Positions 26,266 to 34,697 of a stretch of 64,000 bases of DNA are shown here, piece by piece. The position numbers and the translations under genes were made by a program. A model generated the notes under the pieces. The model searched no databases and was not told the DNA's origin. It was given only the letters and a program-made list of their open reading frames with translations. Position 1 is the first letter of the stretch, and each line of letters begins with the position of its first letter. The stretch is from Demequina gelatinilytica (GTDB taxonomy: Bacteria > Actinomycetota > Actinomycetes > Actinomycetales > Demequinaceae), in contig NZ_BBLV01000003.1 of the NCBI RefSeq assembly GCF_000971115.1, positions 1-64,000 of the forward strand, in the 5' to 3' direction.

Positions 26266-27906
26266 ATGTCCGACCTCCGCATCGCGCTCGCCCAGATCAA
26301 CACCTGCGTCGGCGACATCGCTGGTAACGCTTCCCTTGTGCTCGACCGGTGCCGCGCCGCGCACGCGCTCGGCGCGCATGTGGTGGCGTTCCCCGAGATG
26401 ACCACCACCGGCTACCCGATCGAGGACCTCGCGCTGCGCGAGAGCTTCCAGCGCGCGGCGGCACGCGCGGTCGACGACATCGCCGCGGCGCTCGCATCCG
26501 AGGGCATGGGCGAGCTCATGGTGATCCTGGGCACGCTGGGCGTGTCCCAGGGCGGGCGCCCGTTCAACCAGGCGGTGGTGATCACCGGGGGTGGCATCGC
26601 TGCCCGGTACAACAAGCACCACCTGCCCAACTACGGCGTGTTCGACGAGCGCCGGATCTTCGCCGCGGGCGAGGATCCGTGCGTGGTGACCGCCGCATCG
26701 TCCCCCGTGGGGATCGCGATCTGCGAGGACATCTGGCAGGACGGCGGGACCGTCGCGCAGCTCACGGGTCGGGACCTGCGGCTGCTGGTGGTGCTCAACG
26801 GCTCGCCGTTCGAGGAGGGCAAGGGGCACACGCGGGTCGAGCTGGCGGCCCGCCGGGCCCGCGAGGTGGGCGCGCCCGTCGCGTACGTCAACCTGTGGGG
26901 CGGCCAGGACGACCTGGTGTTCGACGGCCACTCGTTCATCGTCTCCCCCACCGGCGACGTGGTCGCCTCGGCACCCGGCTTCGCCGACGCGATGATCCTG
27001 TGGGACGTCCCTGCGGCCGGGGAACCGGCGGCCGTCTCGGGGCTCGCCCCCCGCGAGGACCTCGACGAGCAGACCTACTGGGCCTGCGTCACGGGCCTGC
27101 GCGACTACGTGGTGAAGAACGGCTTCCGCAGCGTGGTCCTCGGGATGTCCGGCGGCATCGACTCGGCGCTCACCGCCGCGATCGCGGCCGATGCGATCGG
27201 CGGGGAGAACGTGGTGGGCGTGTCGATGCCGTCCGAGCACTCCTCCGACCACTCGAAGGACGATGCGGCGGACCTGGCCAAGCGCATCGGCGCCGACTAC
27301 CGGGTCGAGCCGATCGCGAACCTGGTCGCCGCGTTCCAGGACCAGCTCGCGCTCACCGGCGTCGCGGAGGAGAACCTCCAGGCACGCCTGCGCGGGGTGA
27401 TCCTCATGGGGCTGTCGAACCGCGAGGGCCACCTGGTGATCGCGCCCGGCAACAAGTCCGAGCTCGCCACCGGCTACGCGACCATCTACGACGCGGGCTC
27501 GATCGGCGGCTTCGCGCCGCTCAAGGACCTCGACAAGACCCGGGTGTGGCAGCTCGCGCGGTGGCGCAACGCGTATGCCGCGGCCCGGGGCGAGGTCGCG
27601 CCGATCCCCGAGAGCTCGATCACCAAGCCGCCGTCCGCCGAGCTCCGTCCTGGCCAGGTGGACCAGGACTCGCTGCCGCCGTACGAGGTGCTCGACGAGG
27701 TGCTCGACGCCTACGTCGAGCACGCGGAGGGGCGCGAGGAGCTGCTCGCGCGCGGCTTCGATCCCGCCGTGGTGGACCGCGTGCTGTCGCTGGTGGACCG
27801 TGCCGAGTGGAAGCGGCGCCAGTACCCGCCGGGCCCCAAGGTCACGGCGCTCGCGTTCGGCAGGGACCGGCGGCTCCCCATCACCAGCCGCTGGCGCGAG
27901 GTGTAG
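26266..27906 (+). CDS. nadE: Glutamine-dependent NAD+ synthetase
   Basis: A 546-residue two-domain enzyme that converts nicotinate adenine dinucleotide to NAD+. The N-terminal nitrilase-like glutaminase domain has the Glu-Lys-Cys triad in FPEMTTTGYP, YNKHHLPNYG and AICEDIW. The C-terminal ATP-pyrophosphatase domain has the P-loop GMSGGIDSAL near residue 290 and APGNKSELATGYATIYD near 400. Length is typical of the short two-domain bacterial form. It is monocistronic. Confidence 0.95.
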   Translation: MSDLRIALAQINTCVGDIAGNASLVLDRCRAAHALGAHVVAFPEMTTTGYPIEDLALRESFQRAAARAVDDIAAALASEGMGELMVILGTLGVSQGGRPFNQAVVITGGGIAARYNKHHLPNYGVFDERRIFAAGEDPCVVTAASSPVGIAICEDIWQDGGTVAQLTGRDLRLLVVLNGSPFEEGKGHTRVELAARRAREVGAPVAYVNLWGGQDDLVFDGHSFIVSPTGDVVASAPGFADAMILWDVPAAGEPAAVSGLAPREDLDEQTYWACVTGLRDYVVKNGFRSVVLGMSGGIDSALTAAIAADAIGGENVVGVSMPSEHSSDHSKDDAADLAKRIGADYRVEPIANLVAAFQDQLALTGVAEENLQARLRGVILMGLSNREGHLVIAPGNKSELATGYATIYDAGSIGGFAPLKDLDKTRVWQLARWRNAYAAARGEVAPIPESSITKPPSAELRPGQVDQDSLPPYEVLDEVLDAYVEHAEGREELLARGFDPAVVDRVLSLVDRAEWKRRQYPPGPKVTALAFGRDRRLPITSRWREV

Positions 27907-28051
27907 CCCCACGGAATGGGTAGGTCTTGGTCGGTATCCACAGGTTCTCGCATCGCAGTGGTAGCGGATTGTCGTAGGGACGATTACGGGCGACCATCGA
28001 CCACCTGCGCCGGGGGACGCCGCGGGTTCCGCATCGTGAGAGGCTGAAGCC

Positions 28052-28858
28052 ATGAGCCGCAAGAAGGTCCGGATCCACCACTTCAAGGAGATGAAGCAGC
28101 GAGGCGAGAAGATCGCCATGCTCACCGCCTACGACTTCCCCACCGCCCGGGCGTTCGACGCCGGCGGCGCGGACATCCTCCTGGTCGGGGACTCCCTGGG
28201 GGACAACATGCTCGGCATGGAGTCGACCGTTCCCCTCACGCTCGACGAGATGATCCCGTTCGCCCGCGCCGTGGTGCGCGGCGCCGAACACGCGTTCGTG
28301 GTCGCGGACCTCCCGTTCGGCGCCTACGAGGTCTCCCCCGAGCAGGCCGTCGAGTCCTCGATCCGCATGGTGAAGCTCTCGGGCGCGCATGCGATCAAGT
28401 TCGAGGGCGGACGCCGCATCGCGCGCCAGGTCAAGGCCGTCACCGATGCGGGCATCCCCTTCTGCGGCCACCTGGGCTTCACCCCGCAGTCGGAGACCGC
28501 GCTGGGCGGCCGCCGCATCCAGGGCCGCGGCGAGCACGGCATCGAGGAGATCGTCGCCGACGCCCTCGCGCTGCAGGAGGCCGGCGCCTTCGCGGTGGTC
28601 CTCGAGATGGTCATCGCGCCCGCAGCCAAGGCGGTCACCGAGGCGCTCGACATCCCGACCATCGGCATCGGGGCGGGCCCTGACACCGACGGTCAGGTGC
28701 TGGTGTGGCTCGACATGGCGGGCGTGGGCGACTGGCACCCGCGCTTCTCCAAGCAGTTCGGGGCCGTGGGCCAGGCGATGACCGATGCGGCCGCCGCCTA
28801 CGTCGGCGAGGTCAAGGACGTCACCTTCCCCGCGGCCGAGCACACGTTCGAGAGCTGA
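28052..28858 (+). CDS. panB: 3-methyl-2-oxobutanoate hydroxymethyltransferase
   Basis: A 268-residue TIM-barrel enzyme that makes ketopantoate, the first committed step of pantothenate/CoA synthesis. Diagnostic blocks are KIAMLTAYDFPTARAFDAGG, LLVGDSLGDNMLG (metal Asp), HAIKFEGGRRI, GHLGFTPQSETALGG and VPTIGIGAG-type PTIGIGAGPDTDGQVLVW. It is followed after two bases by an epimerase gene. panC and panD are not in the window. The 145-base leader holds no recognisable RNA element; GAGGCT six bases before the ATG is a weak -10 match. Confidence 0.95.
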   Translation: MSRKKVRIHHFKEMKQRGEKIAMLTAYDFPTARAFDAGGADILLVGDSLGDNMLGMESTVPLTLDEMIPFARAVVRGAEHAFVVADLPFGAYEVSPEQAVESSIRMVKLSGAHAIKFEGGRRIARQVKAVTDAGIPFCGHLGFTPQSETALGGRRIQGRGEHGIEEIVADALALQEAGAFAVVLEMVIAPAAKAVTEALDIPTIGIGAGPDTDGQVLVWLDMAGVGDWHPRFSKQFGAVGQAMTDAAAAYVGEVKDVTFPAAEHTFES

Positions 28859-28860
28859 CC

Positions 28861-29712
28861 ATGGGCGCCATCCTCGTCACCGGCTCGGAGGGCAAGCTGG
28901 GGCGGCACGTGGTCGCCCGCCTGCGCGAGGATGGCCGGAGCGTGCACCGGGTGGACGTCAAGCCGCTCGCCCCTGCGCACGACTACACCCGCATCGACCT
29001 CACCGATGCGGGCCAGACCATGGACGTGATGTTCGGCGTGCAGGATCGGTTCGACGGCGTGGACGCGGTGGTGCACCTGGCCGCGGTGCCGGCCCCCGGC
29101 CAGATGACCGACGTCGCGACCTTCCACCACAACATGGCGGCCACGTTCAACGTGTTCCAGGGCGCGCGGCGCGCAGGCGTCGACGACATCGTGTACGCGT
29201 CCTCCGAGACCGTGCTCGGGCTGCCCTTCGAGACGCCTCCGCCGTACATCCCCGTCGACGAGGAGTACGACGCCCGGCCGGAGTCCCACTACTCGCTGGT
29301 GAAGCACCTCGAGGAGCAGATGGCGATCCAGCTGTGCCGCTGGGACCCCGCGCTCAAGATCATCGCGCTGCGCTTCTCCAACGTCATGGACGTCGAGGAC
29401 TACGCGGCGTTCCCCGCGTTCGACGCGGACCCGAAGGCAAGGCGCTGGAACCTCTGGGGCTACATCGACGGCCGGGACGGCGCTCAGGCGGTGTCACGCG
29501 CGCTGGACCACCGGGCGCGCGGCTTCGACCGCTTCATCGTCGCGAATGCGGACACCGTGATGTCACGGCCATCCGCCGAGCTGGCGGCGGCGGAGTTCCC
29601 CGCGGTCCCCGTGACCAAGGAGCTCGCCGAGCACGAGACGCTGCTGTCGATCGACAAGGCGCGCCGCGTGCTCGGCTACGAGCCGCAGCACTCGTGGCGC
29701 CACCACGCCTGA
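28861..29712 (+). CDS. NAD-dependent epimerase/dehydratase, extended SDR
   Basis: A 283-residue extended short-chain dehydrogenase. The Rossmann motif VTGSEGKLGRHV is at residues 6-17, VHLAAVPAPG follows, and the catalytic Ser and YxxxK appear as ASSETVLG and HYSLVKHL. The fold resembles uronate dehydrogenases and nucleotide-sugar epimerases, but the substrate is not evident. It lies two bases after panB, so the two are cotranscribed; the functional link is unclear. Confidence 0.85.
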   Translation: MGAILVTGSEGKLGRHVVARLREDGRSVHRVDVKPLAPAHDYTRIDLTDAGQTMDVMFGVQDRFDGVDAVVHLAAVPAPGQMTDVATFHHNMAATFNVFQGARRAGVDDIVYASSETVLGLPFETPPPYIPVDEEYDARPESHYSLVKHLEEQMAIQLCRWDPALKIIALRFSNVMDVEDYAAFPAFDADPKARRWNLWGYIDGRDGAQAVSRALDHRARGFDRFIVANADTVMSRPSAELAAAEFPAVPVTKELAEHETLLSIDKARRVLGYEPQHSWRHHA

Positions 29713-29761
29713 CTGGACCTCGATACCAGCGGGCAGCGGGAACCCGGCTCGGCGCGGCCGG

Positions 29762-29965
29762 TCACCCGTCCTTGCCGCGCCAGACGTCATCGTCGTCGTC
29801 CCAGGACTCGTTGCGATGCTTCGCGATCTCGAGCGCCCCCGCGGCCTCCTCGGCCGTCGGGTACGGGCCCATGAGGTGCTCCCATGAGCTCTGCTGCCCC
29901 TTCTCCACCTTGCCCGTCCGGGTGTTGAACCAGTACTGCACGGGGTCGCCCGCTCCGTTCGACAT
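29762..29965 (-). CDS. Small SPOR-like conserved actinobacterial protein
   Basis: A 67-residue acidic protein (VQYWFNTRTGKVEKGQQSSW, then MGPYPTAEEAAGALEIA and a C-terminal run of five Asp). It matches a small conserved actinobacterial protein, often labelled SPOR-domain, that sits next to map. GGAGG lies eight bases before ATG 29965, so I prefer this start to ATG 29971. It is divergent from map with about 30 bases between starts. Function unknown. Confidence 0.8.
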   Translation of the reverse strand: MSNGAGDPVQYWFNTRTGKVEKGQQSSWEHLMGPYPTAEEAAGALEIAKHRNESWDDDDDVWRGKDG

Positions 29966-29982
29966 CGACATCGCCTCCATGA

Positions 29983-29988
29983 ATAGAC
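29983..29988 (+). promoter_or_regulatory. -10 box TAGACT, near-leaderless start of map
   Basis: TAGACT ends eight bases before the map ATG. A TCGACA at 29959-29964 is a possible -35 at 18 bases. The box overlaps the leader of the divergent SPOR-like gene. Confidence 0.45.
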
Positions 29989-29996
29989 TGCCAGGC

Positions 29997-30878
29997 ATGA
30001 GCCCTGTACGCGAGAAGGTCACCAAGGGCGTCGTCTCCCCTTGGCGCGAGGTTCCCCAGTCCATCGCCCGCCCGGAGTACGTCGGCAAGAAGAGGGCGGC
30101 GATGTGGCAGGGCGGAGACGTCCACAGCGCCGAGACCATCGAGAGGATCCGCATCAGCGCGAGGATCGCCGCCCAGGCGCTCGCCGAGGTCGGGCGCCAC
30201 GTCGCGCCCGGCGTCACCACCGAGGAGCTCGACCGCATCGGGCATGAGTTCGTGCTCGACCACGGCGCCTACCCGTCGACCCTCGGGTATCCCGGCGCCG
30301 CGGGACGTCCCCCGTTCCCCAAGGCGCTGTGCACCTCCGTGAACGAGGTCATCTGCCACGGCATCCCCGACTCGACCGTGATCGAGGAGGGTGACATCGT
30401 CAAGGTCGACATCACGGCCTTCAAGGATGGCGTGCACGGCGACAACTGCGGCTCGTTCATCGCGGGCGAGGGATCGCAGGAGGCCCGGAAGCTGGTCGAG
30501 GTCACGCATGAGGCGATGATGCGCGGCATCAAGGCCGCGCAGCCGGGCCGCCAGGTCAACATCATCGGCCGCGTCATCGAGAAGTACGCCGCACGGTTCG
30601 GCTACGAGTCCGTGCGCAGCTACACCGGCCACGGCGTGGGGCCCGCGTTCCACACCGGGCTGATCATCCCCCACTACGACGCCGCCCCCCACCACGACGA
30701 CGTCATCGAGGTGGGCATGACGTTCACCGTCGAGCCGATGCTGTGCATGGGCTCCGAGGAGAGCCACGAATGGGACGACGGCTGGACCGTGGTCACCGAC
30801 GACGGCTCGTGGGTCGCGCAGTTCGAGCACACCATCGTCATCACGGAGACCGGACCGGAGGTTCTGACGCTGCCATGA
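29997..30878 (+). CDS. map: Methionine aminopeptidase, type I
   Basis: A 293-residue metalloenzyme that removes the initiator methionine from new proteins. The five metal ligands are in place: two Asp in VKVDITAFKDGVHGDN, His in YTGHGVG, and two Glu in TVEPMLCMG and AQFEHTIVI. The N-terminal extension of about 40 residues (VSPWREVPQSIARPEYVGKK) is the kind seen in actinobacterial MetAP1c. Its TGA overlaps the ATG of ppgK by four bases. Confidence 0.95.
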   Translation: MSPVREKVTKGVVSPWREVPQSIARPEYVGKKRAAMWQGGDVHSAETIERIRISARIAAQALAEVGRHVAPGVTTEELDRIGHEFVLDHGAYPSTLGYPGAAGRPPFPKALCTSVNEVICHGIPDSTVIEEGDIVKVDITAFKDGVHGDNCGSFIAGEGSQEARKLVEVTHEAMMRGIKAAQPGRQVNIIGRVIEKYAARFGYESVRSYTGHGVGPAFHTGLIIPHYDAAPHHDDVIEVGMTFTVEPMLCMGSEESHEWDDGWTVVTDDGSWVAQFEHTIVITETGPEVLTLP

Positions 30879-31714
30879 GCAAGAACATCGCGATCGGGGT
30901 GGACATCGGCGGCACAGGGATCAAGGCCGCCCCCGTCAACCTCAAGAACGGCAAGTTCACCGACGAGCGCTACCGGATCCCGACCCCCCAGCCCTCGACG
31001 CCCGACGCGATCGCGCGCACGGTCGCCAGGGTGATCGCGAAGTTCAACCCGTCGAAGAAGGTCCCCATCGGGGTGGCCTTCCCGGGCGTGGTCCAGCACG
31101 GCATCGTCAAGACCGCCGCCAACGTCGACGACTCGTGGATCGGCACGGACCTTCGCGCGATCATCCGCGACTACGCGGGGCACGACGTCCACGTCCTGAA
31201 CGATGCGGACGCCGCCGGCTACGGCGAGTACAAGTTCGGAGCGGCGCACGGGCGCAACGGCTCGATCCTCATGACCACGCTGGGCACGGGGATCGGCACC
31301 GCGATGATCGTCGACGGCACGCTGGTGCCCAACCTCGAGCTGGGCCACATCATGATCGACGGGCACGATGCGGAGGACCGCGCGGCCGAGTCCGCGCGCG
31401 ACCGCTACGGCTACGACTGGGACCAGTGGATCGAGCAGCTCCAGAAGTACTACTCGGAGCTCGAACGGCTGCTGTGGCCCGACCTCATCATCGTGGGCGG
31501 CGGCGTGTCGAAGTCGCACCACATGTTCCTGCCCAAGCTGCGGCTGCGCGCGCCGATCATCCCGGCGGACCTGCTCAACGGCGCCGGGATCGTCGGAGCG
31601 GCCGCCGCCGCGGCCGCCGAGGCCAAGCGGGAGCACGAGGAGGCCAAGGCCGCCGAGAAGGCGGAGAAGAGGGCCGAGAAGCGCTCCGCCAAGGAGGCGT
31701 CCGCCTCCGCGTGA
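30875..31714 (+). CDS. ppgK: Polyphosphate glucokinase
   Basis: A 279-residue ROK-family kinase that phosphorylates glucose with polyphosphate (and usually ATP), a typically actinobacterial enzyme. The phosphate-binding loop GVDIGGTGIKAAPVN is at the N-terminus, followed by GVAFPGVVQHG, LNDADAAGYGE and TTLGTGIGTAMI. The C-terminal 35 residues are an Ala/Lys/Glu coiled-coil-like tail not needed for the fold. It is translationally coupled to map by an ATGA overlap. It could supply phosphorylation of glucose released by the two GH13 enzymes here. Confidence 0.95.
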   Translation: MSKNIAIGVDIGGTGIKAAPVNLKNGKFTDERYRIPTPQPSTPDAIARTVARVIAKFNPSKKVPIGVAFPGVVQHGIVKTAANVDDSWIGTDLRAIIRDYAGHDVHVLNDADAAGYGEYKFGAAHGRNGSILMTTLGTGIGTAMIVDGTLVPNLELGHIMIDGHDAEDRAAESARDRYGYDWDQWIEQLQKYYSELERLLWPDLIIVGGGVSKSHHMFLPKLRLRAPIIPADLLNGAGIVGAAAAAAAEAKREHEEAKAAEKAEKRAEKRSAKEASASA

Positions 31715-31731
31715 CGATGCGCGGGAGGCTC

Positions 31732-31737
31732 TAGGCT
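31732..31737 (+). promoter_or_regulatory. -10 box TAGGCT, leaderless start of the GNAT gene
   Basis: TAGGCT ends six bases before the ATG at 31744 and no Shine-Dalgarno is present. Confidence 0.5.
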
Positions 31738-31743
31738 CCCGGC

Positions 31744-32358
31744 ATGACCTTCCACGAGTCGCCCCTGCTCACGCATCCGCTGGTGCGCCTCGAGCCTCTG
31801 GCGCCCTCCCACGCGGATGATCTCGCGCGGGCCGTGGCCCCCGGGGAGCTGTGGCGCACCTGGTACACGCGGATCCCGTCGCCGGAGGACATGGCGAGCG
31901 AGATCGAGACGCGGCTCGCCTCGCATGCCGCGGGACGCATCGCGGCGTGGGCGGTGGTCGATGCGGCACGCGACGCCGCGGTGGGCATGACCGCCTACCT
32001 CAACCTCGACCCCGCCAACGGTCGCCTCGAGATCGGCAGCACGTGGCTCGGGCGCGAGGCGCAGGGCACCGGGATCAACCCCGCGATGAAGCTCCTGCTG
32101 CTCTCTCGCGCCTTCGACGAGCTGGGCTGCATGGCGGTCGAGCTGCGCACCCACTGGCACAACCATCAGTCACGCGCCGCGATCGCGCGGCTGGGCGCGC
32201 ATCAGGACGGCGTGCTCCGCCAGCATCAGCGCTGGCACGACGGCACGCTCCGGGACACGGTGGTGTTCTCGATCCTCGACCGCGAATGGCCCGCGGTGCG
32301 CGCCGGCCTCGAGGCACGGATCGCTCCGCGCCTCGAGAGCCGTTCACCGGGACGATGA
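31744..32358 (+). CDS. GNAT-family N-acetyltransferase (RimJ/RimL-like)
   Basis: A 204-residue acetyl-CoA-dependent transferase. The pattern LLTHPLVRLEPLAPSHADDL at the N-terminus, GSTWLGREAQGTGIN (acetyl-CoA loop) and the ELRTHWHNHQSRAAIARLGA block match RimJ/RimL-type acetyltransferases. The acceptor is unknown. It is convergent with the PadR gene, ten bases apart. Confidence 0.88.
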   Translation: MTFHESPLLTHPLVRLEPLAPSHADDLARAVAPGELWRTWYTRIPSPEDMASEIETRLASHAAGRIAAWAVVDAARDAAVGMTAYLNLDPANGRLEIGSTWLGREAQGTGINPAMKLLLLSRAFDELGCMAVELRTHWHNHQSRAAIARLGAHQDGVLRQHQRWHDGTLRDTVVFSILDREWPAVRAGLEARIAPRLESRSPGR

Positions 32359-32368
32359 CGGCGCCGGC

Positions 32369-33043
32369 TCAGCCTGCGTCGCCCGCGAGCAGCCGGTAGA
32401 GGTCGCGGCGGGCCGCCGCGAGGATCTCGACCGCTCGCTCCGCGAGCTCACCGTCGCCCTGGCGCGCGACGTGGATGGCGGCATCGCGCAGGCCCGCCAT
32501 CTCCTGGCGCAGGGCGATGTCCCGCTTCTCGCGGTCGTCGACGTCGAACAGCGCGTCGAGCTCGGCCGCGTGCTCGGCGGTCCAGGCGTCGCCCGCCTCG
32601 GTGAGCGCGGCCGTCTTGCGGCCCTCGACCACCTCGATCGTGACGAGGCCCTCGTCCTCGAGCGCCTGGAGCGTCGGGTAGATCGAGCCCGGGCTGGGCA
32701 CCCAGGCGCCACCGCTGCGCTCCTCGACGGCGCGGATCAGGTCGTAGCCGTGACGCGGCTGCTCGGCGAGAAGCAGCAGGATCGCGGCGCGGATGTCGCC
32801 GCGTGAGCGGCCTCCGTGCCTCCCCCTGCCGCGACCGCCGTGGCCGCCGCCTCGTCCCGGACCGCCATGACCGCGACCGCGCGGGCCGGGGCCGTCGACC
32901 CCCGGCGCCTCGGCGCCGTCGCCAGGCCCGAATCCGCCCCGGCGGCGCATCGGCCGCTCCGCGGACGTGTCGCTGTTGACGGCCCATCCCGGGCCGTAGC
33001 CGCGCATCCCGCGCGGCGAATGGTGCTGATGCGTGCTCCTCAT
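32369..33043 (-). CDS. PadR-family regulator with Gly/Arg-rich N-terminal extension
   Basis: A 224-residue protein. Residues about 80-160 form the PadR winged helix (RAAILLLLAEQPRHGYDLIR, GSIYPTLQALEDEGLV) and the C-terminus a dimerisation helix. The first 80 residues are an unusual low-complexity Gly/Arg/His tail (GRGHGGPGRGGGHGGRGRGR), probably disordered and nucleic-acid- or metal-interacting. A dyad-rich segment lies about 40 bases upstream and suggests autoregulation. No efflux pump gene is adjacent. Confidence 0.88.
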   Translation of the reverse strand: MRSTHQHHSPRGMRGYGPGWAVNSDTSAERPMRRRGGFGPGDGAEAPGVDGPGPRGRGHGGPGRGGGHGGRGRGRHGGRSRGDIRAAILLLLAEQPRHGYDLIRAVEERSGGAWVPSPGSIYPTLQALEDEGLVTIEVVEGRKTAALTEAGDAWTAEHAAELDALFDVDDREKRDIALRQEMAGLRDAAIHVARQGDGELAERAVEILAAARRDLYRLLAGDAG

Positions 33044-33078
33044 GAGCCGCTCCCTTCGTTGCTTCCTATCGTTGCGCT

Positions 33079-33092
33079 ATCACGATATATCG
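33079..33092. promoter_or_regulatory. Candidate PadR operator
   Basis: TATC-AC-GATA (33079-33088) overlaps the perfect palindrome CGATATATCG (33083-33092) in an AT-rich island that is unusual for this genome. It lies 36-49 bases upstream of padR. Confidence 0.5.
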
Positions 33093-33178
33093 CGTTATGC
33101 GATGACGCAACCCGGTCCCCGGCGCCCACGCGGAGGCGGGATGCGCGCTTCTCCCTGGTCGCCCGCGGCGCGCTCGGA

Positions 33179-33184
33179 TACGGT
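33179..33184 (+). promoter_or_regulatory. -10 box TACGGT, leaderless start of the lipoprotein gene
   Basis: TACGGT ends six bases before ATG 33191; no Shine-Dalgarno is present. Confidence 0.45.
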
Positions 33185-33190
33185 CGGCGC

Positions 33191-33709
33191 ATGAGGATGG
33201 GTCCGCTCGCGATCGCCGCGACGCTCGTGCTCGCGGCGTGCGCGGATCCTTCCTCGACCGCATCGGACCCGGACACCGGTGCCGTGGTGGAGCCGACGGT
33301 CCGCGCGTGCCCCGTGGCCGCAGGCGATCCGGTCCCCGACGGGTGCATCCCGTACGACCCCGAGGCCCTCATGGCGAGCAACGAGCGCTACAAGGACCGC
33401 ATGCCCGTCTCCGAGGAGGCCTTCGCGTCGTTCGAGCGCGAGCGCGAGCAGATCACCCGGGCGATCGAGTCGCTGCGCGCCGACGGCGCCCTCACGCCGG
33501 AGGCCGTCAAGGCGGTGCTCGTCGACGCCGGGATGAGCGAGGAGGGCATCGGCCACGCCGCCTCGTACGAGGACGCCGAGGGCCTCCACTTCAGCGGCGC
33601 CGGCCCCGCAGGCGGATGCGTCGAGGGCCTCGTCACCGCGAGCGATCTGGAGCTGGACCTACTCGGCCCGGTGATGGACGGCGGGTGCTACGCGCTCTCG
33701 GGCCACTGA
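33191..33709 (+). CDS. Predicted lipoprotein of unknown function
   Basis: A 172-residue protein with a short signal sequence and lipobox (LVLAACA, lipidated Cys near residue 17). The mature part has four further cysteines (RACPV, DGCIP, GGCVE, GGCYA), probably two disulfides, and a central acidic helical segment (SEEAFASFEREREQITRAIE). Nothing identifies a ligand or enzyme. It is convergent with the nuclease gene, ten bases away. Confidence 0.75.
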   Translation: MRMGPLAIAATLVLAACADPSSTASDPDTGAVVEPTVRACPVAAGDPVPDGCIPYDPEALMASNERYKDRMPVSEEAFASFEREREQITRAIESLRADGALTPEAVKAVLVDAGMSEEGIGHAASYEDAEGLHFSGAGPAGGCVEGLVTASDLELDLLGPVMDGGCYALSGH

Positions 33710-33719
33710 CCGCGGCGCC

Positions 33720-34697
33720 TCAGCCCTCGCAGACGGTACCGTCCCCGTCGCCGTCCCGGTACCACCCGTACTCCTCGTCCACGCCCTCGCGGTACGGGCC
33801 GAATCCCGCCGCGATCGCCTTCGCGCAGGAGGAGAACCGCGGATCGGTGGACGCGGCGACGCTCGGCGACGGTGACGGCGAGGCGCTCCCACCTGACCCC
33901 GCATCGTCCCCGGGACCGTCGCCGACCCCCTCGGCGAGGACCGGCTGGTCCCCAGGGCCGGGAAGCAGCCGGTCGGGGCAGCCCTCGAGCACGTCGACGA
34001 TCGCGTCGCGCTCGTCCGCGGTGACCCACAGCCCGTACTTGGTCTTGACCGCCACCTGCCGCGCGACGTACTCGCATCGGTAGGACCTGTTCGGCGGCAG
34101 CCATTCGGCGGCATCGTCGTCGCCCTTGGCCCGGTTCTCCCCCGCATCGACGGGCTCGAGGTTGAGGGGGTCGTTGGCCAGCGCGACGCGCTTGGCGGGC
34201 TCCCACTCCCCCGCACCCGTCTGCCACGCCGCGGACAGCGCGACCATGTGGTCGATGTCGATCTCGCTCGCGCCACCACGCTCGAAGTGGATGACGGTCC
34301 CCGTGTAGGGATCGTCGAGATCGCCCTCGAGGACGATGCACGCGCCGTCGAGCGCGACGGCCGTGAGACGCAGCTGGAGCATGTCGTTGCGCGTGTCGCA
34401 GCCGTTGTGATCCACATCCGCCCACGCGGGACCGAACTCCTCGCGGGAGTAGCCGTCCGTCGACGCCGGCGCCTCAACGGCGAGGGCGAGCGCCGCCTCG
34501 AGGGCCGACCCCGTGGGGGTGGGCGTCGCGCTGACGGACGATGCGGGGCTCGCCTCGGAGACGTCGGGCGACGGCGACGCCGCCGCCGTCGCGGTGGGGA
34601 CCCCTCGCAGGTCGGACGTCTCGCCCGCACCCGCGCACGCCGCGAGAAGGACCGCGATCGAGGCGAGGATCGCGATCCGGGAACTGCGGAGGATCAT
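33720..34697 (-). CDS. Secreted lipoprotein nuclease: HNH (GmrSD-like) plus excalibur domain
   Basis: A 325-residue exported protein. A lipobox (LLAACAG) ends the signal peptide and a Ser/Thr/Pro-rich linker follows. The nuclease domain has the HNH pattern IDIDHMVALSAAW, NDPLNLEPV and NRAKGDDDAAEWLPP (about residues 145-200), as in the secreted DUF1524/GmrSD-type nucleases. The C-terminus is an excalibur domain with a calcium-type DGDGDGTVCE (about 314-323). It probably degrades DNA outside the cell. Its ATG overlaps the stop of the upstream alcohol dehydrogenase by four bases, an unexpected pairing. Confidence 0.88.
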   Translation of the reverse strand: MILRSSRIAILASIAVLLAACAGAGETSDLRGVPTATAAASPSPDVSEASPASSVSATPTPTGSALEAALALAVEAPASTDGYSREEFGPAWADVDHNGCDTRNDMLQLRLTAVALDGACIVLEGDLDDPYTGTVIHFERGGASEIDIDHMVALSAAWQTGAGEWEPAKRVALANDPLNLEPVDAGENRAKGDDDAAEWLPPNRSYRCEYVARQVAVKTKYGLWVTADERDAIVDVLEGCPDRLLPGPGDQPVLAEGVGDGPGDDAGSGGSASPSPSPSVAASTDPRFSSCAKAIAAGFGPYREGVDEEYGWYRDGDGDGTVCEG

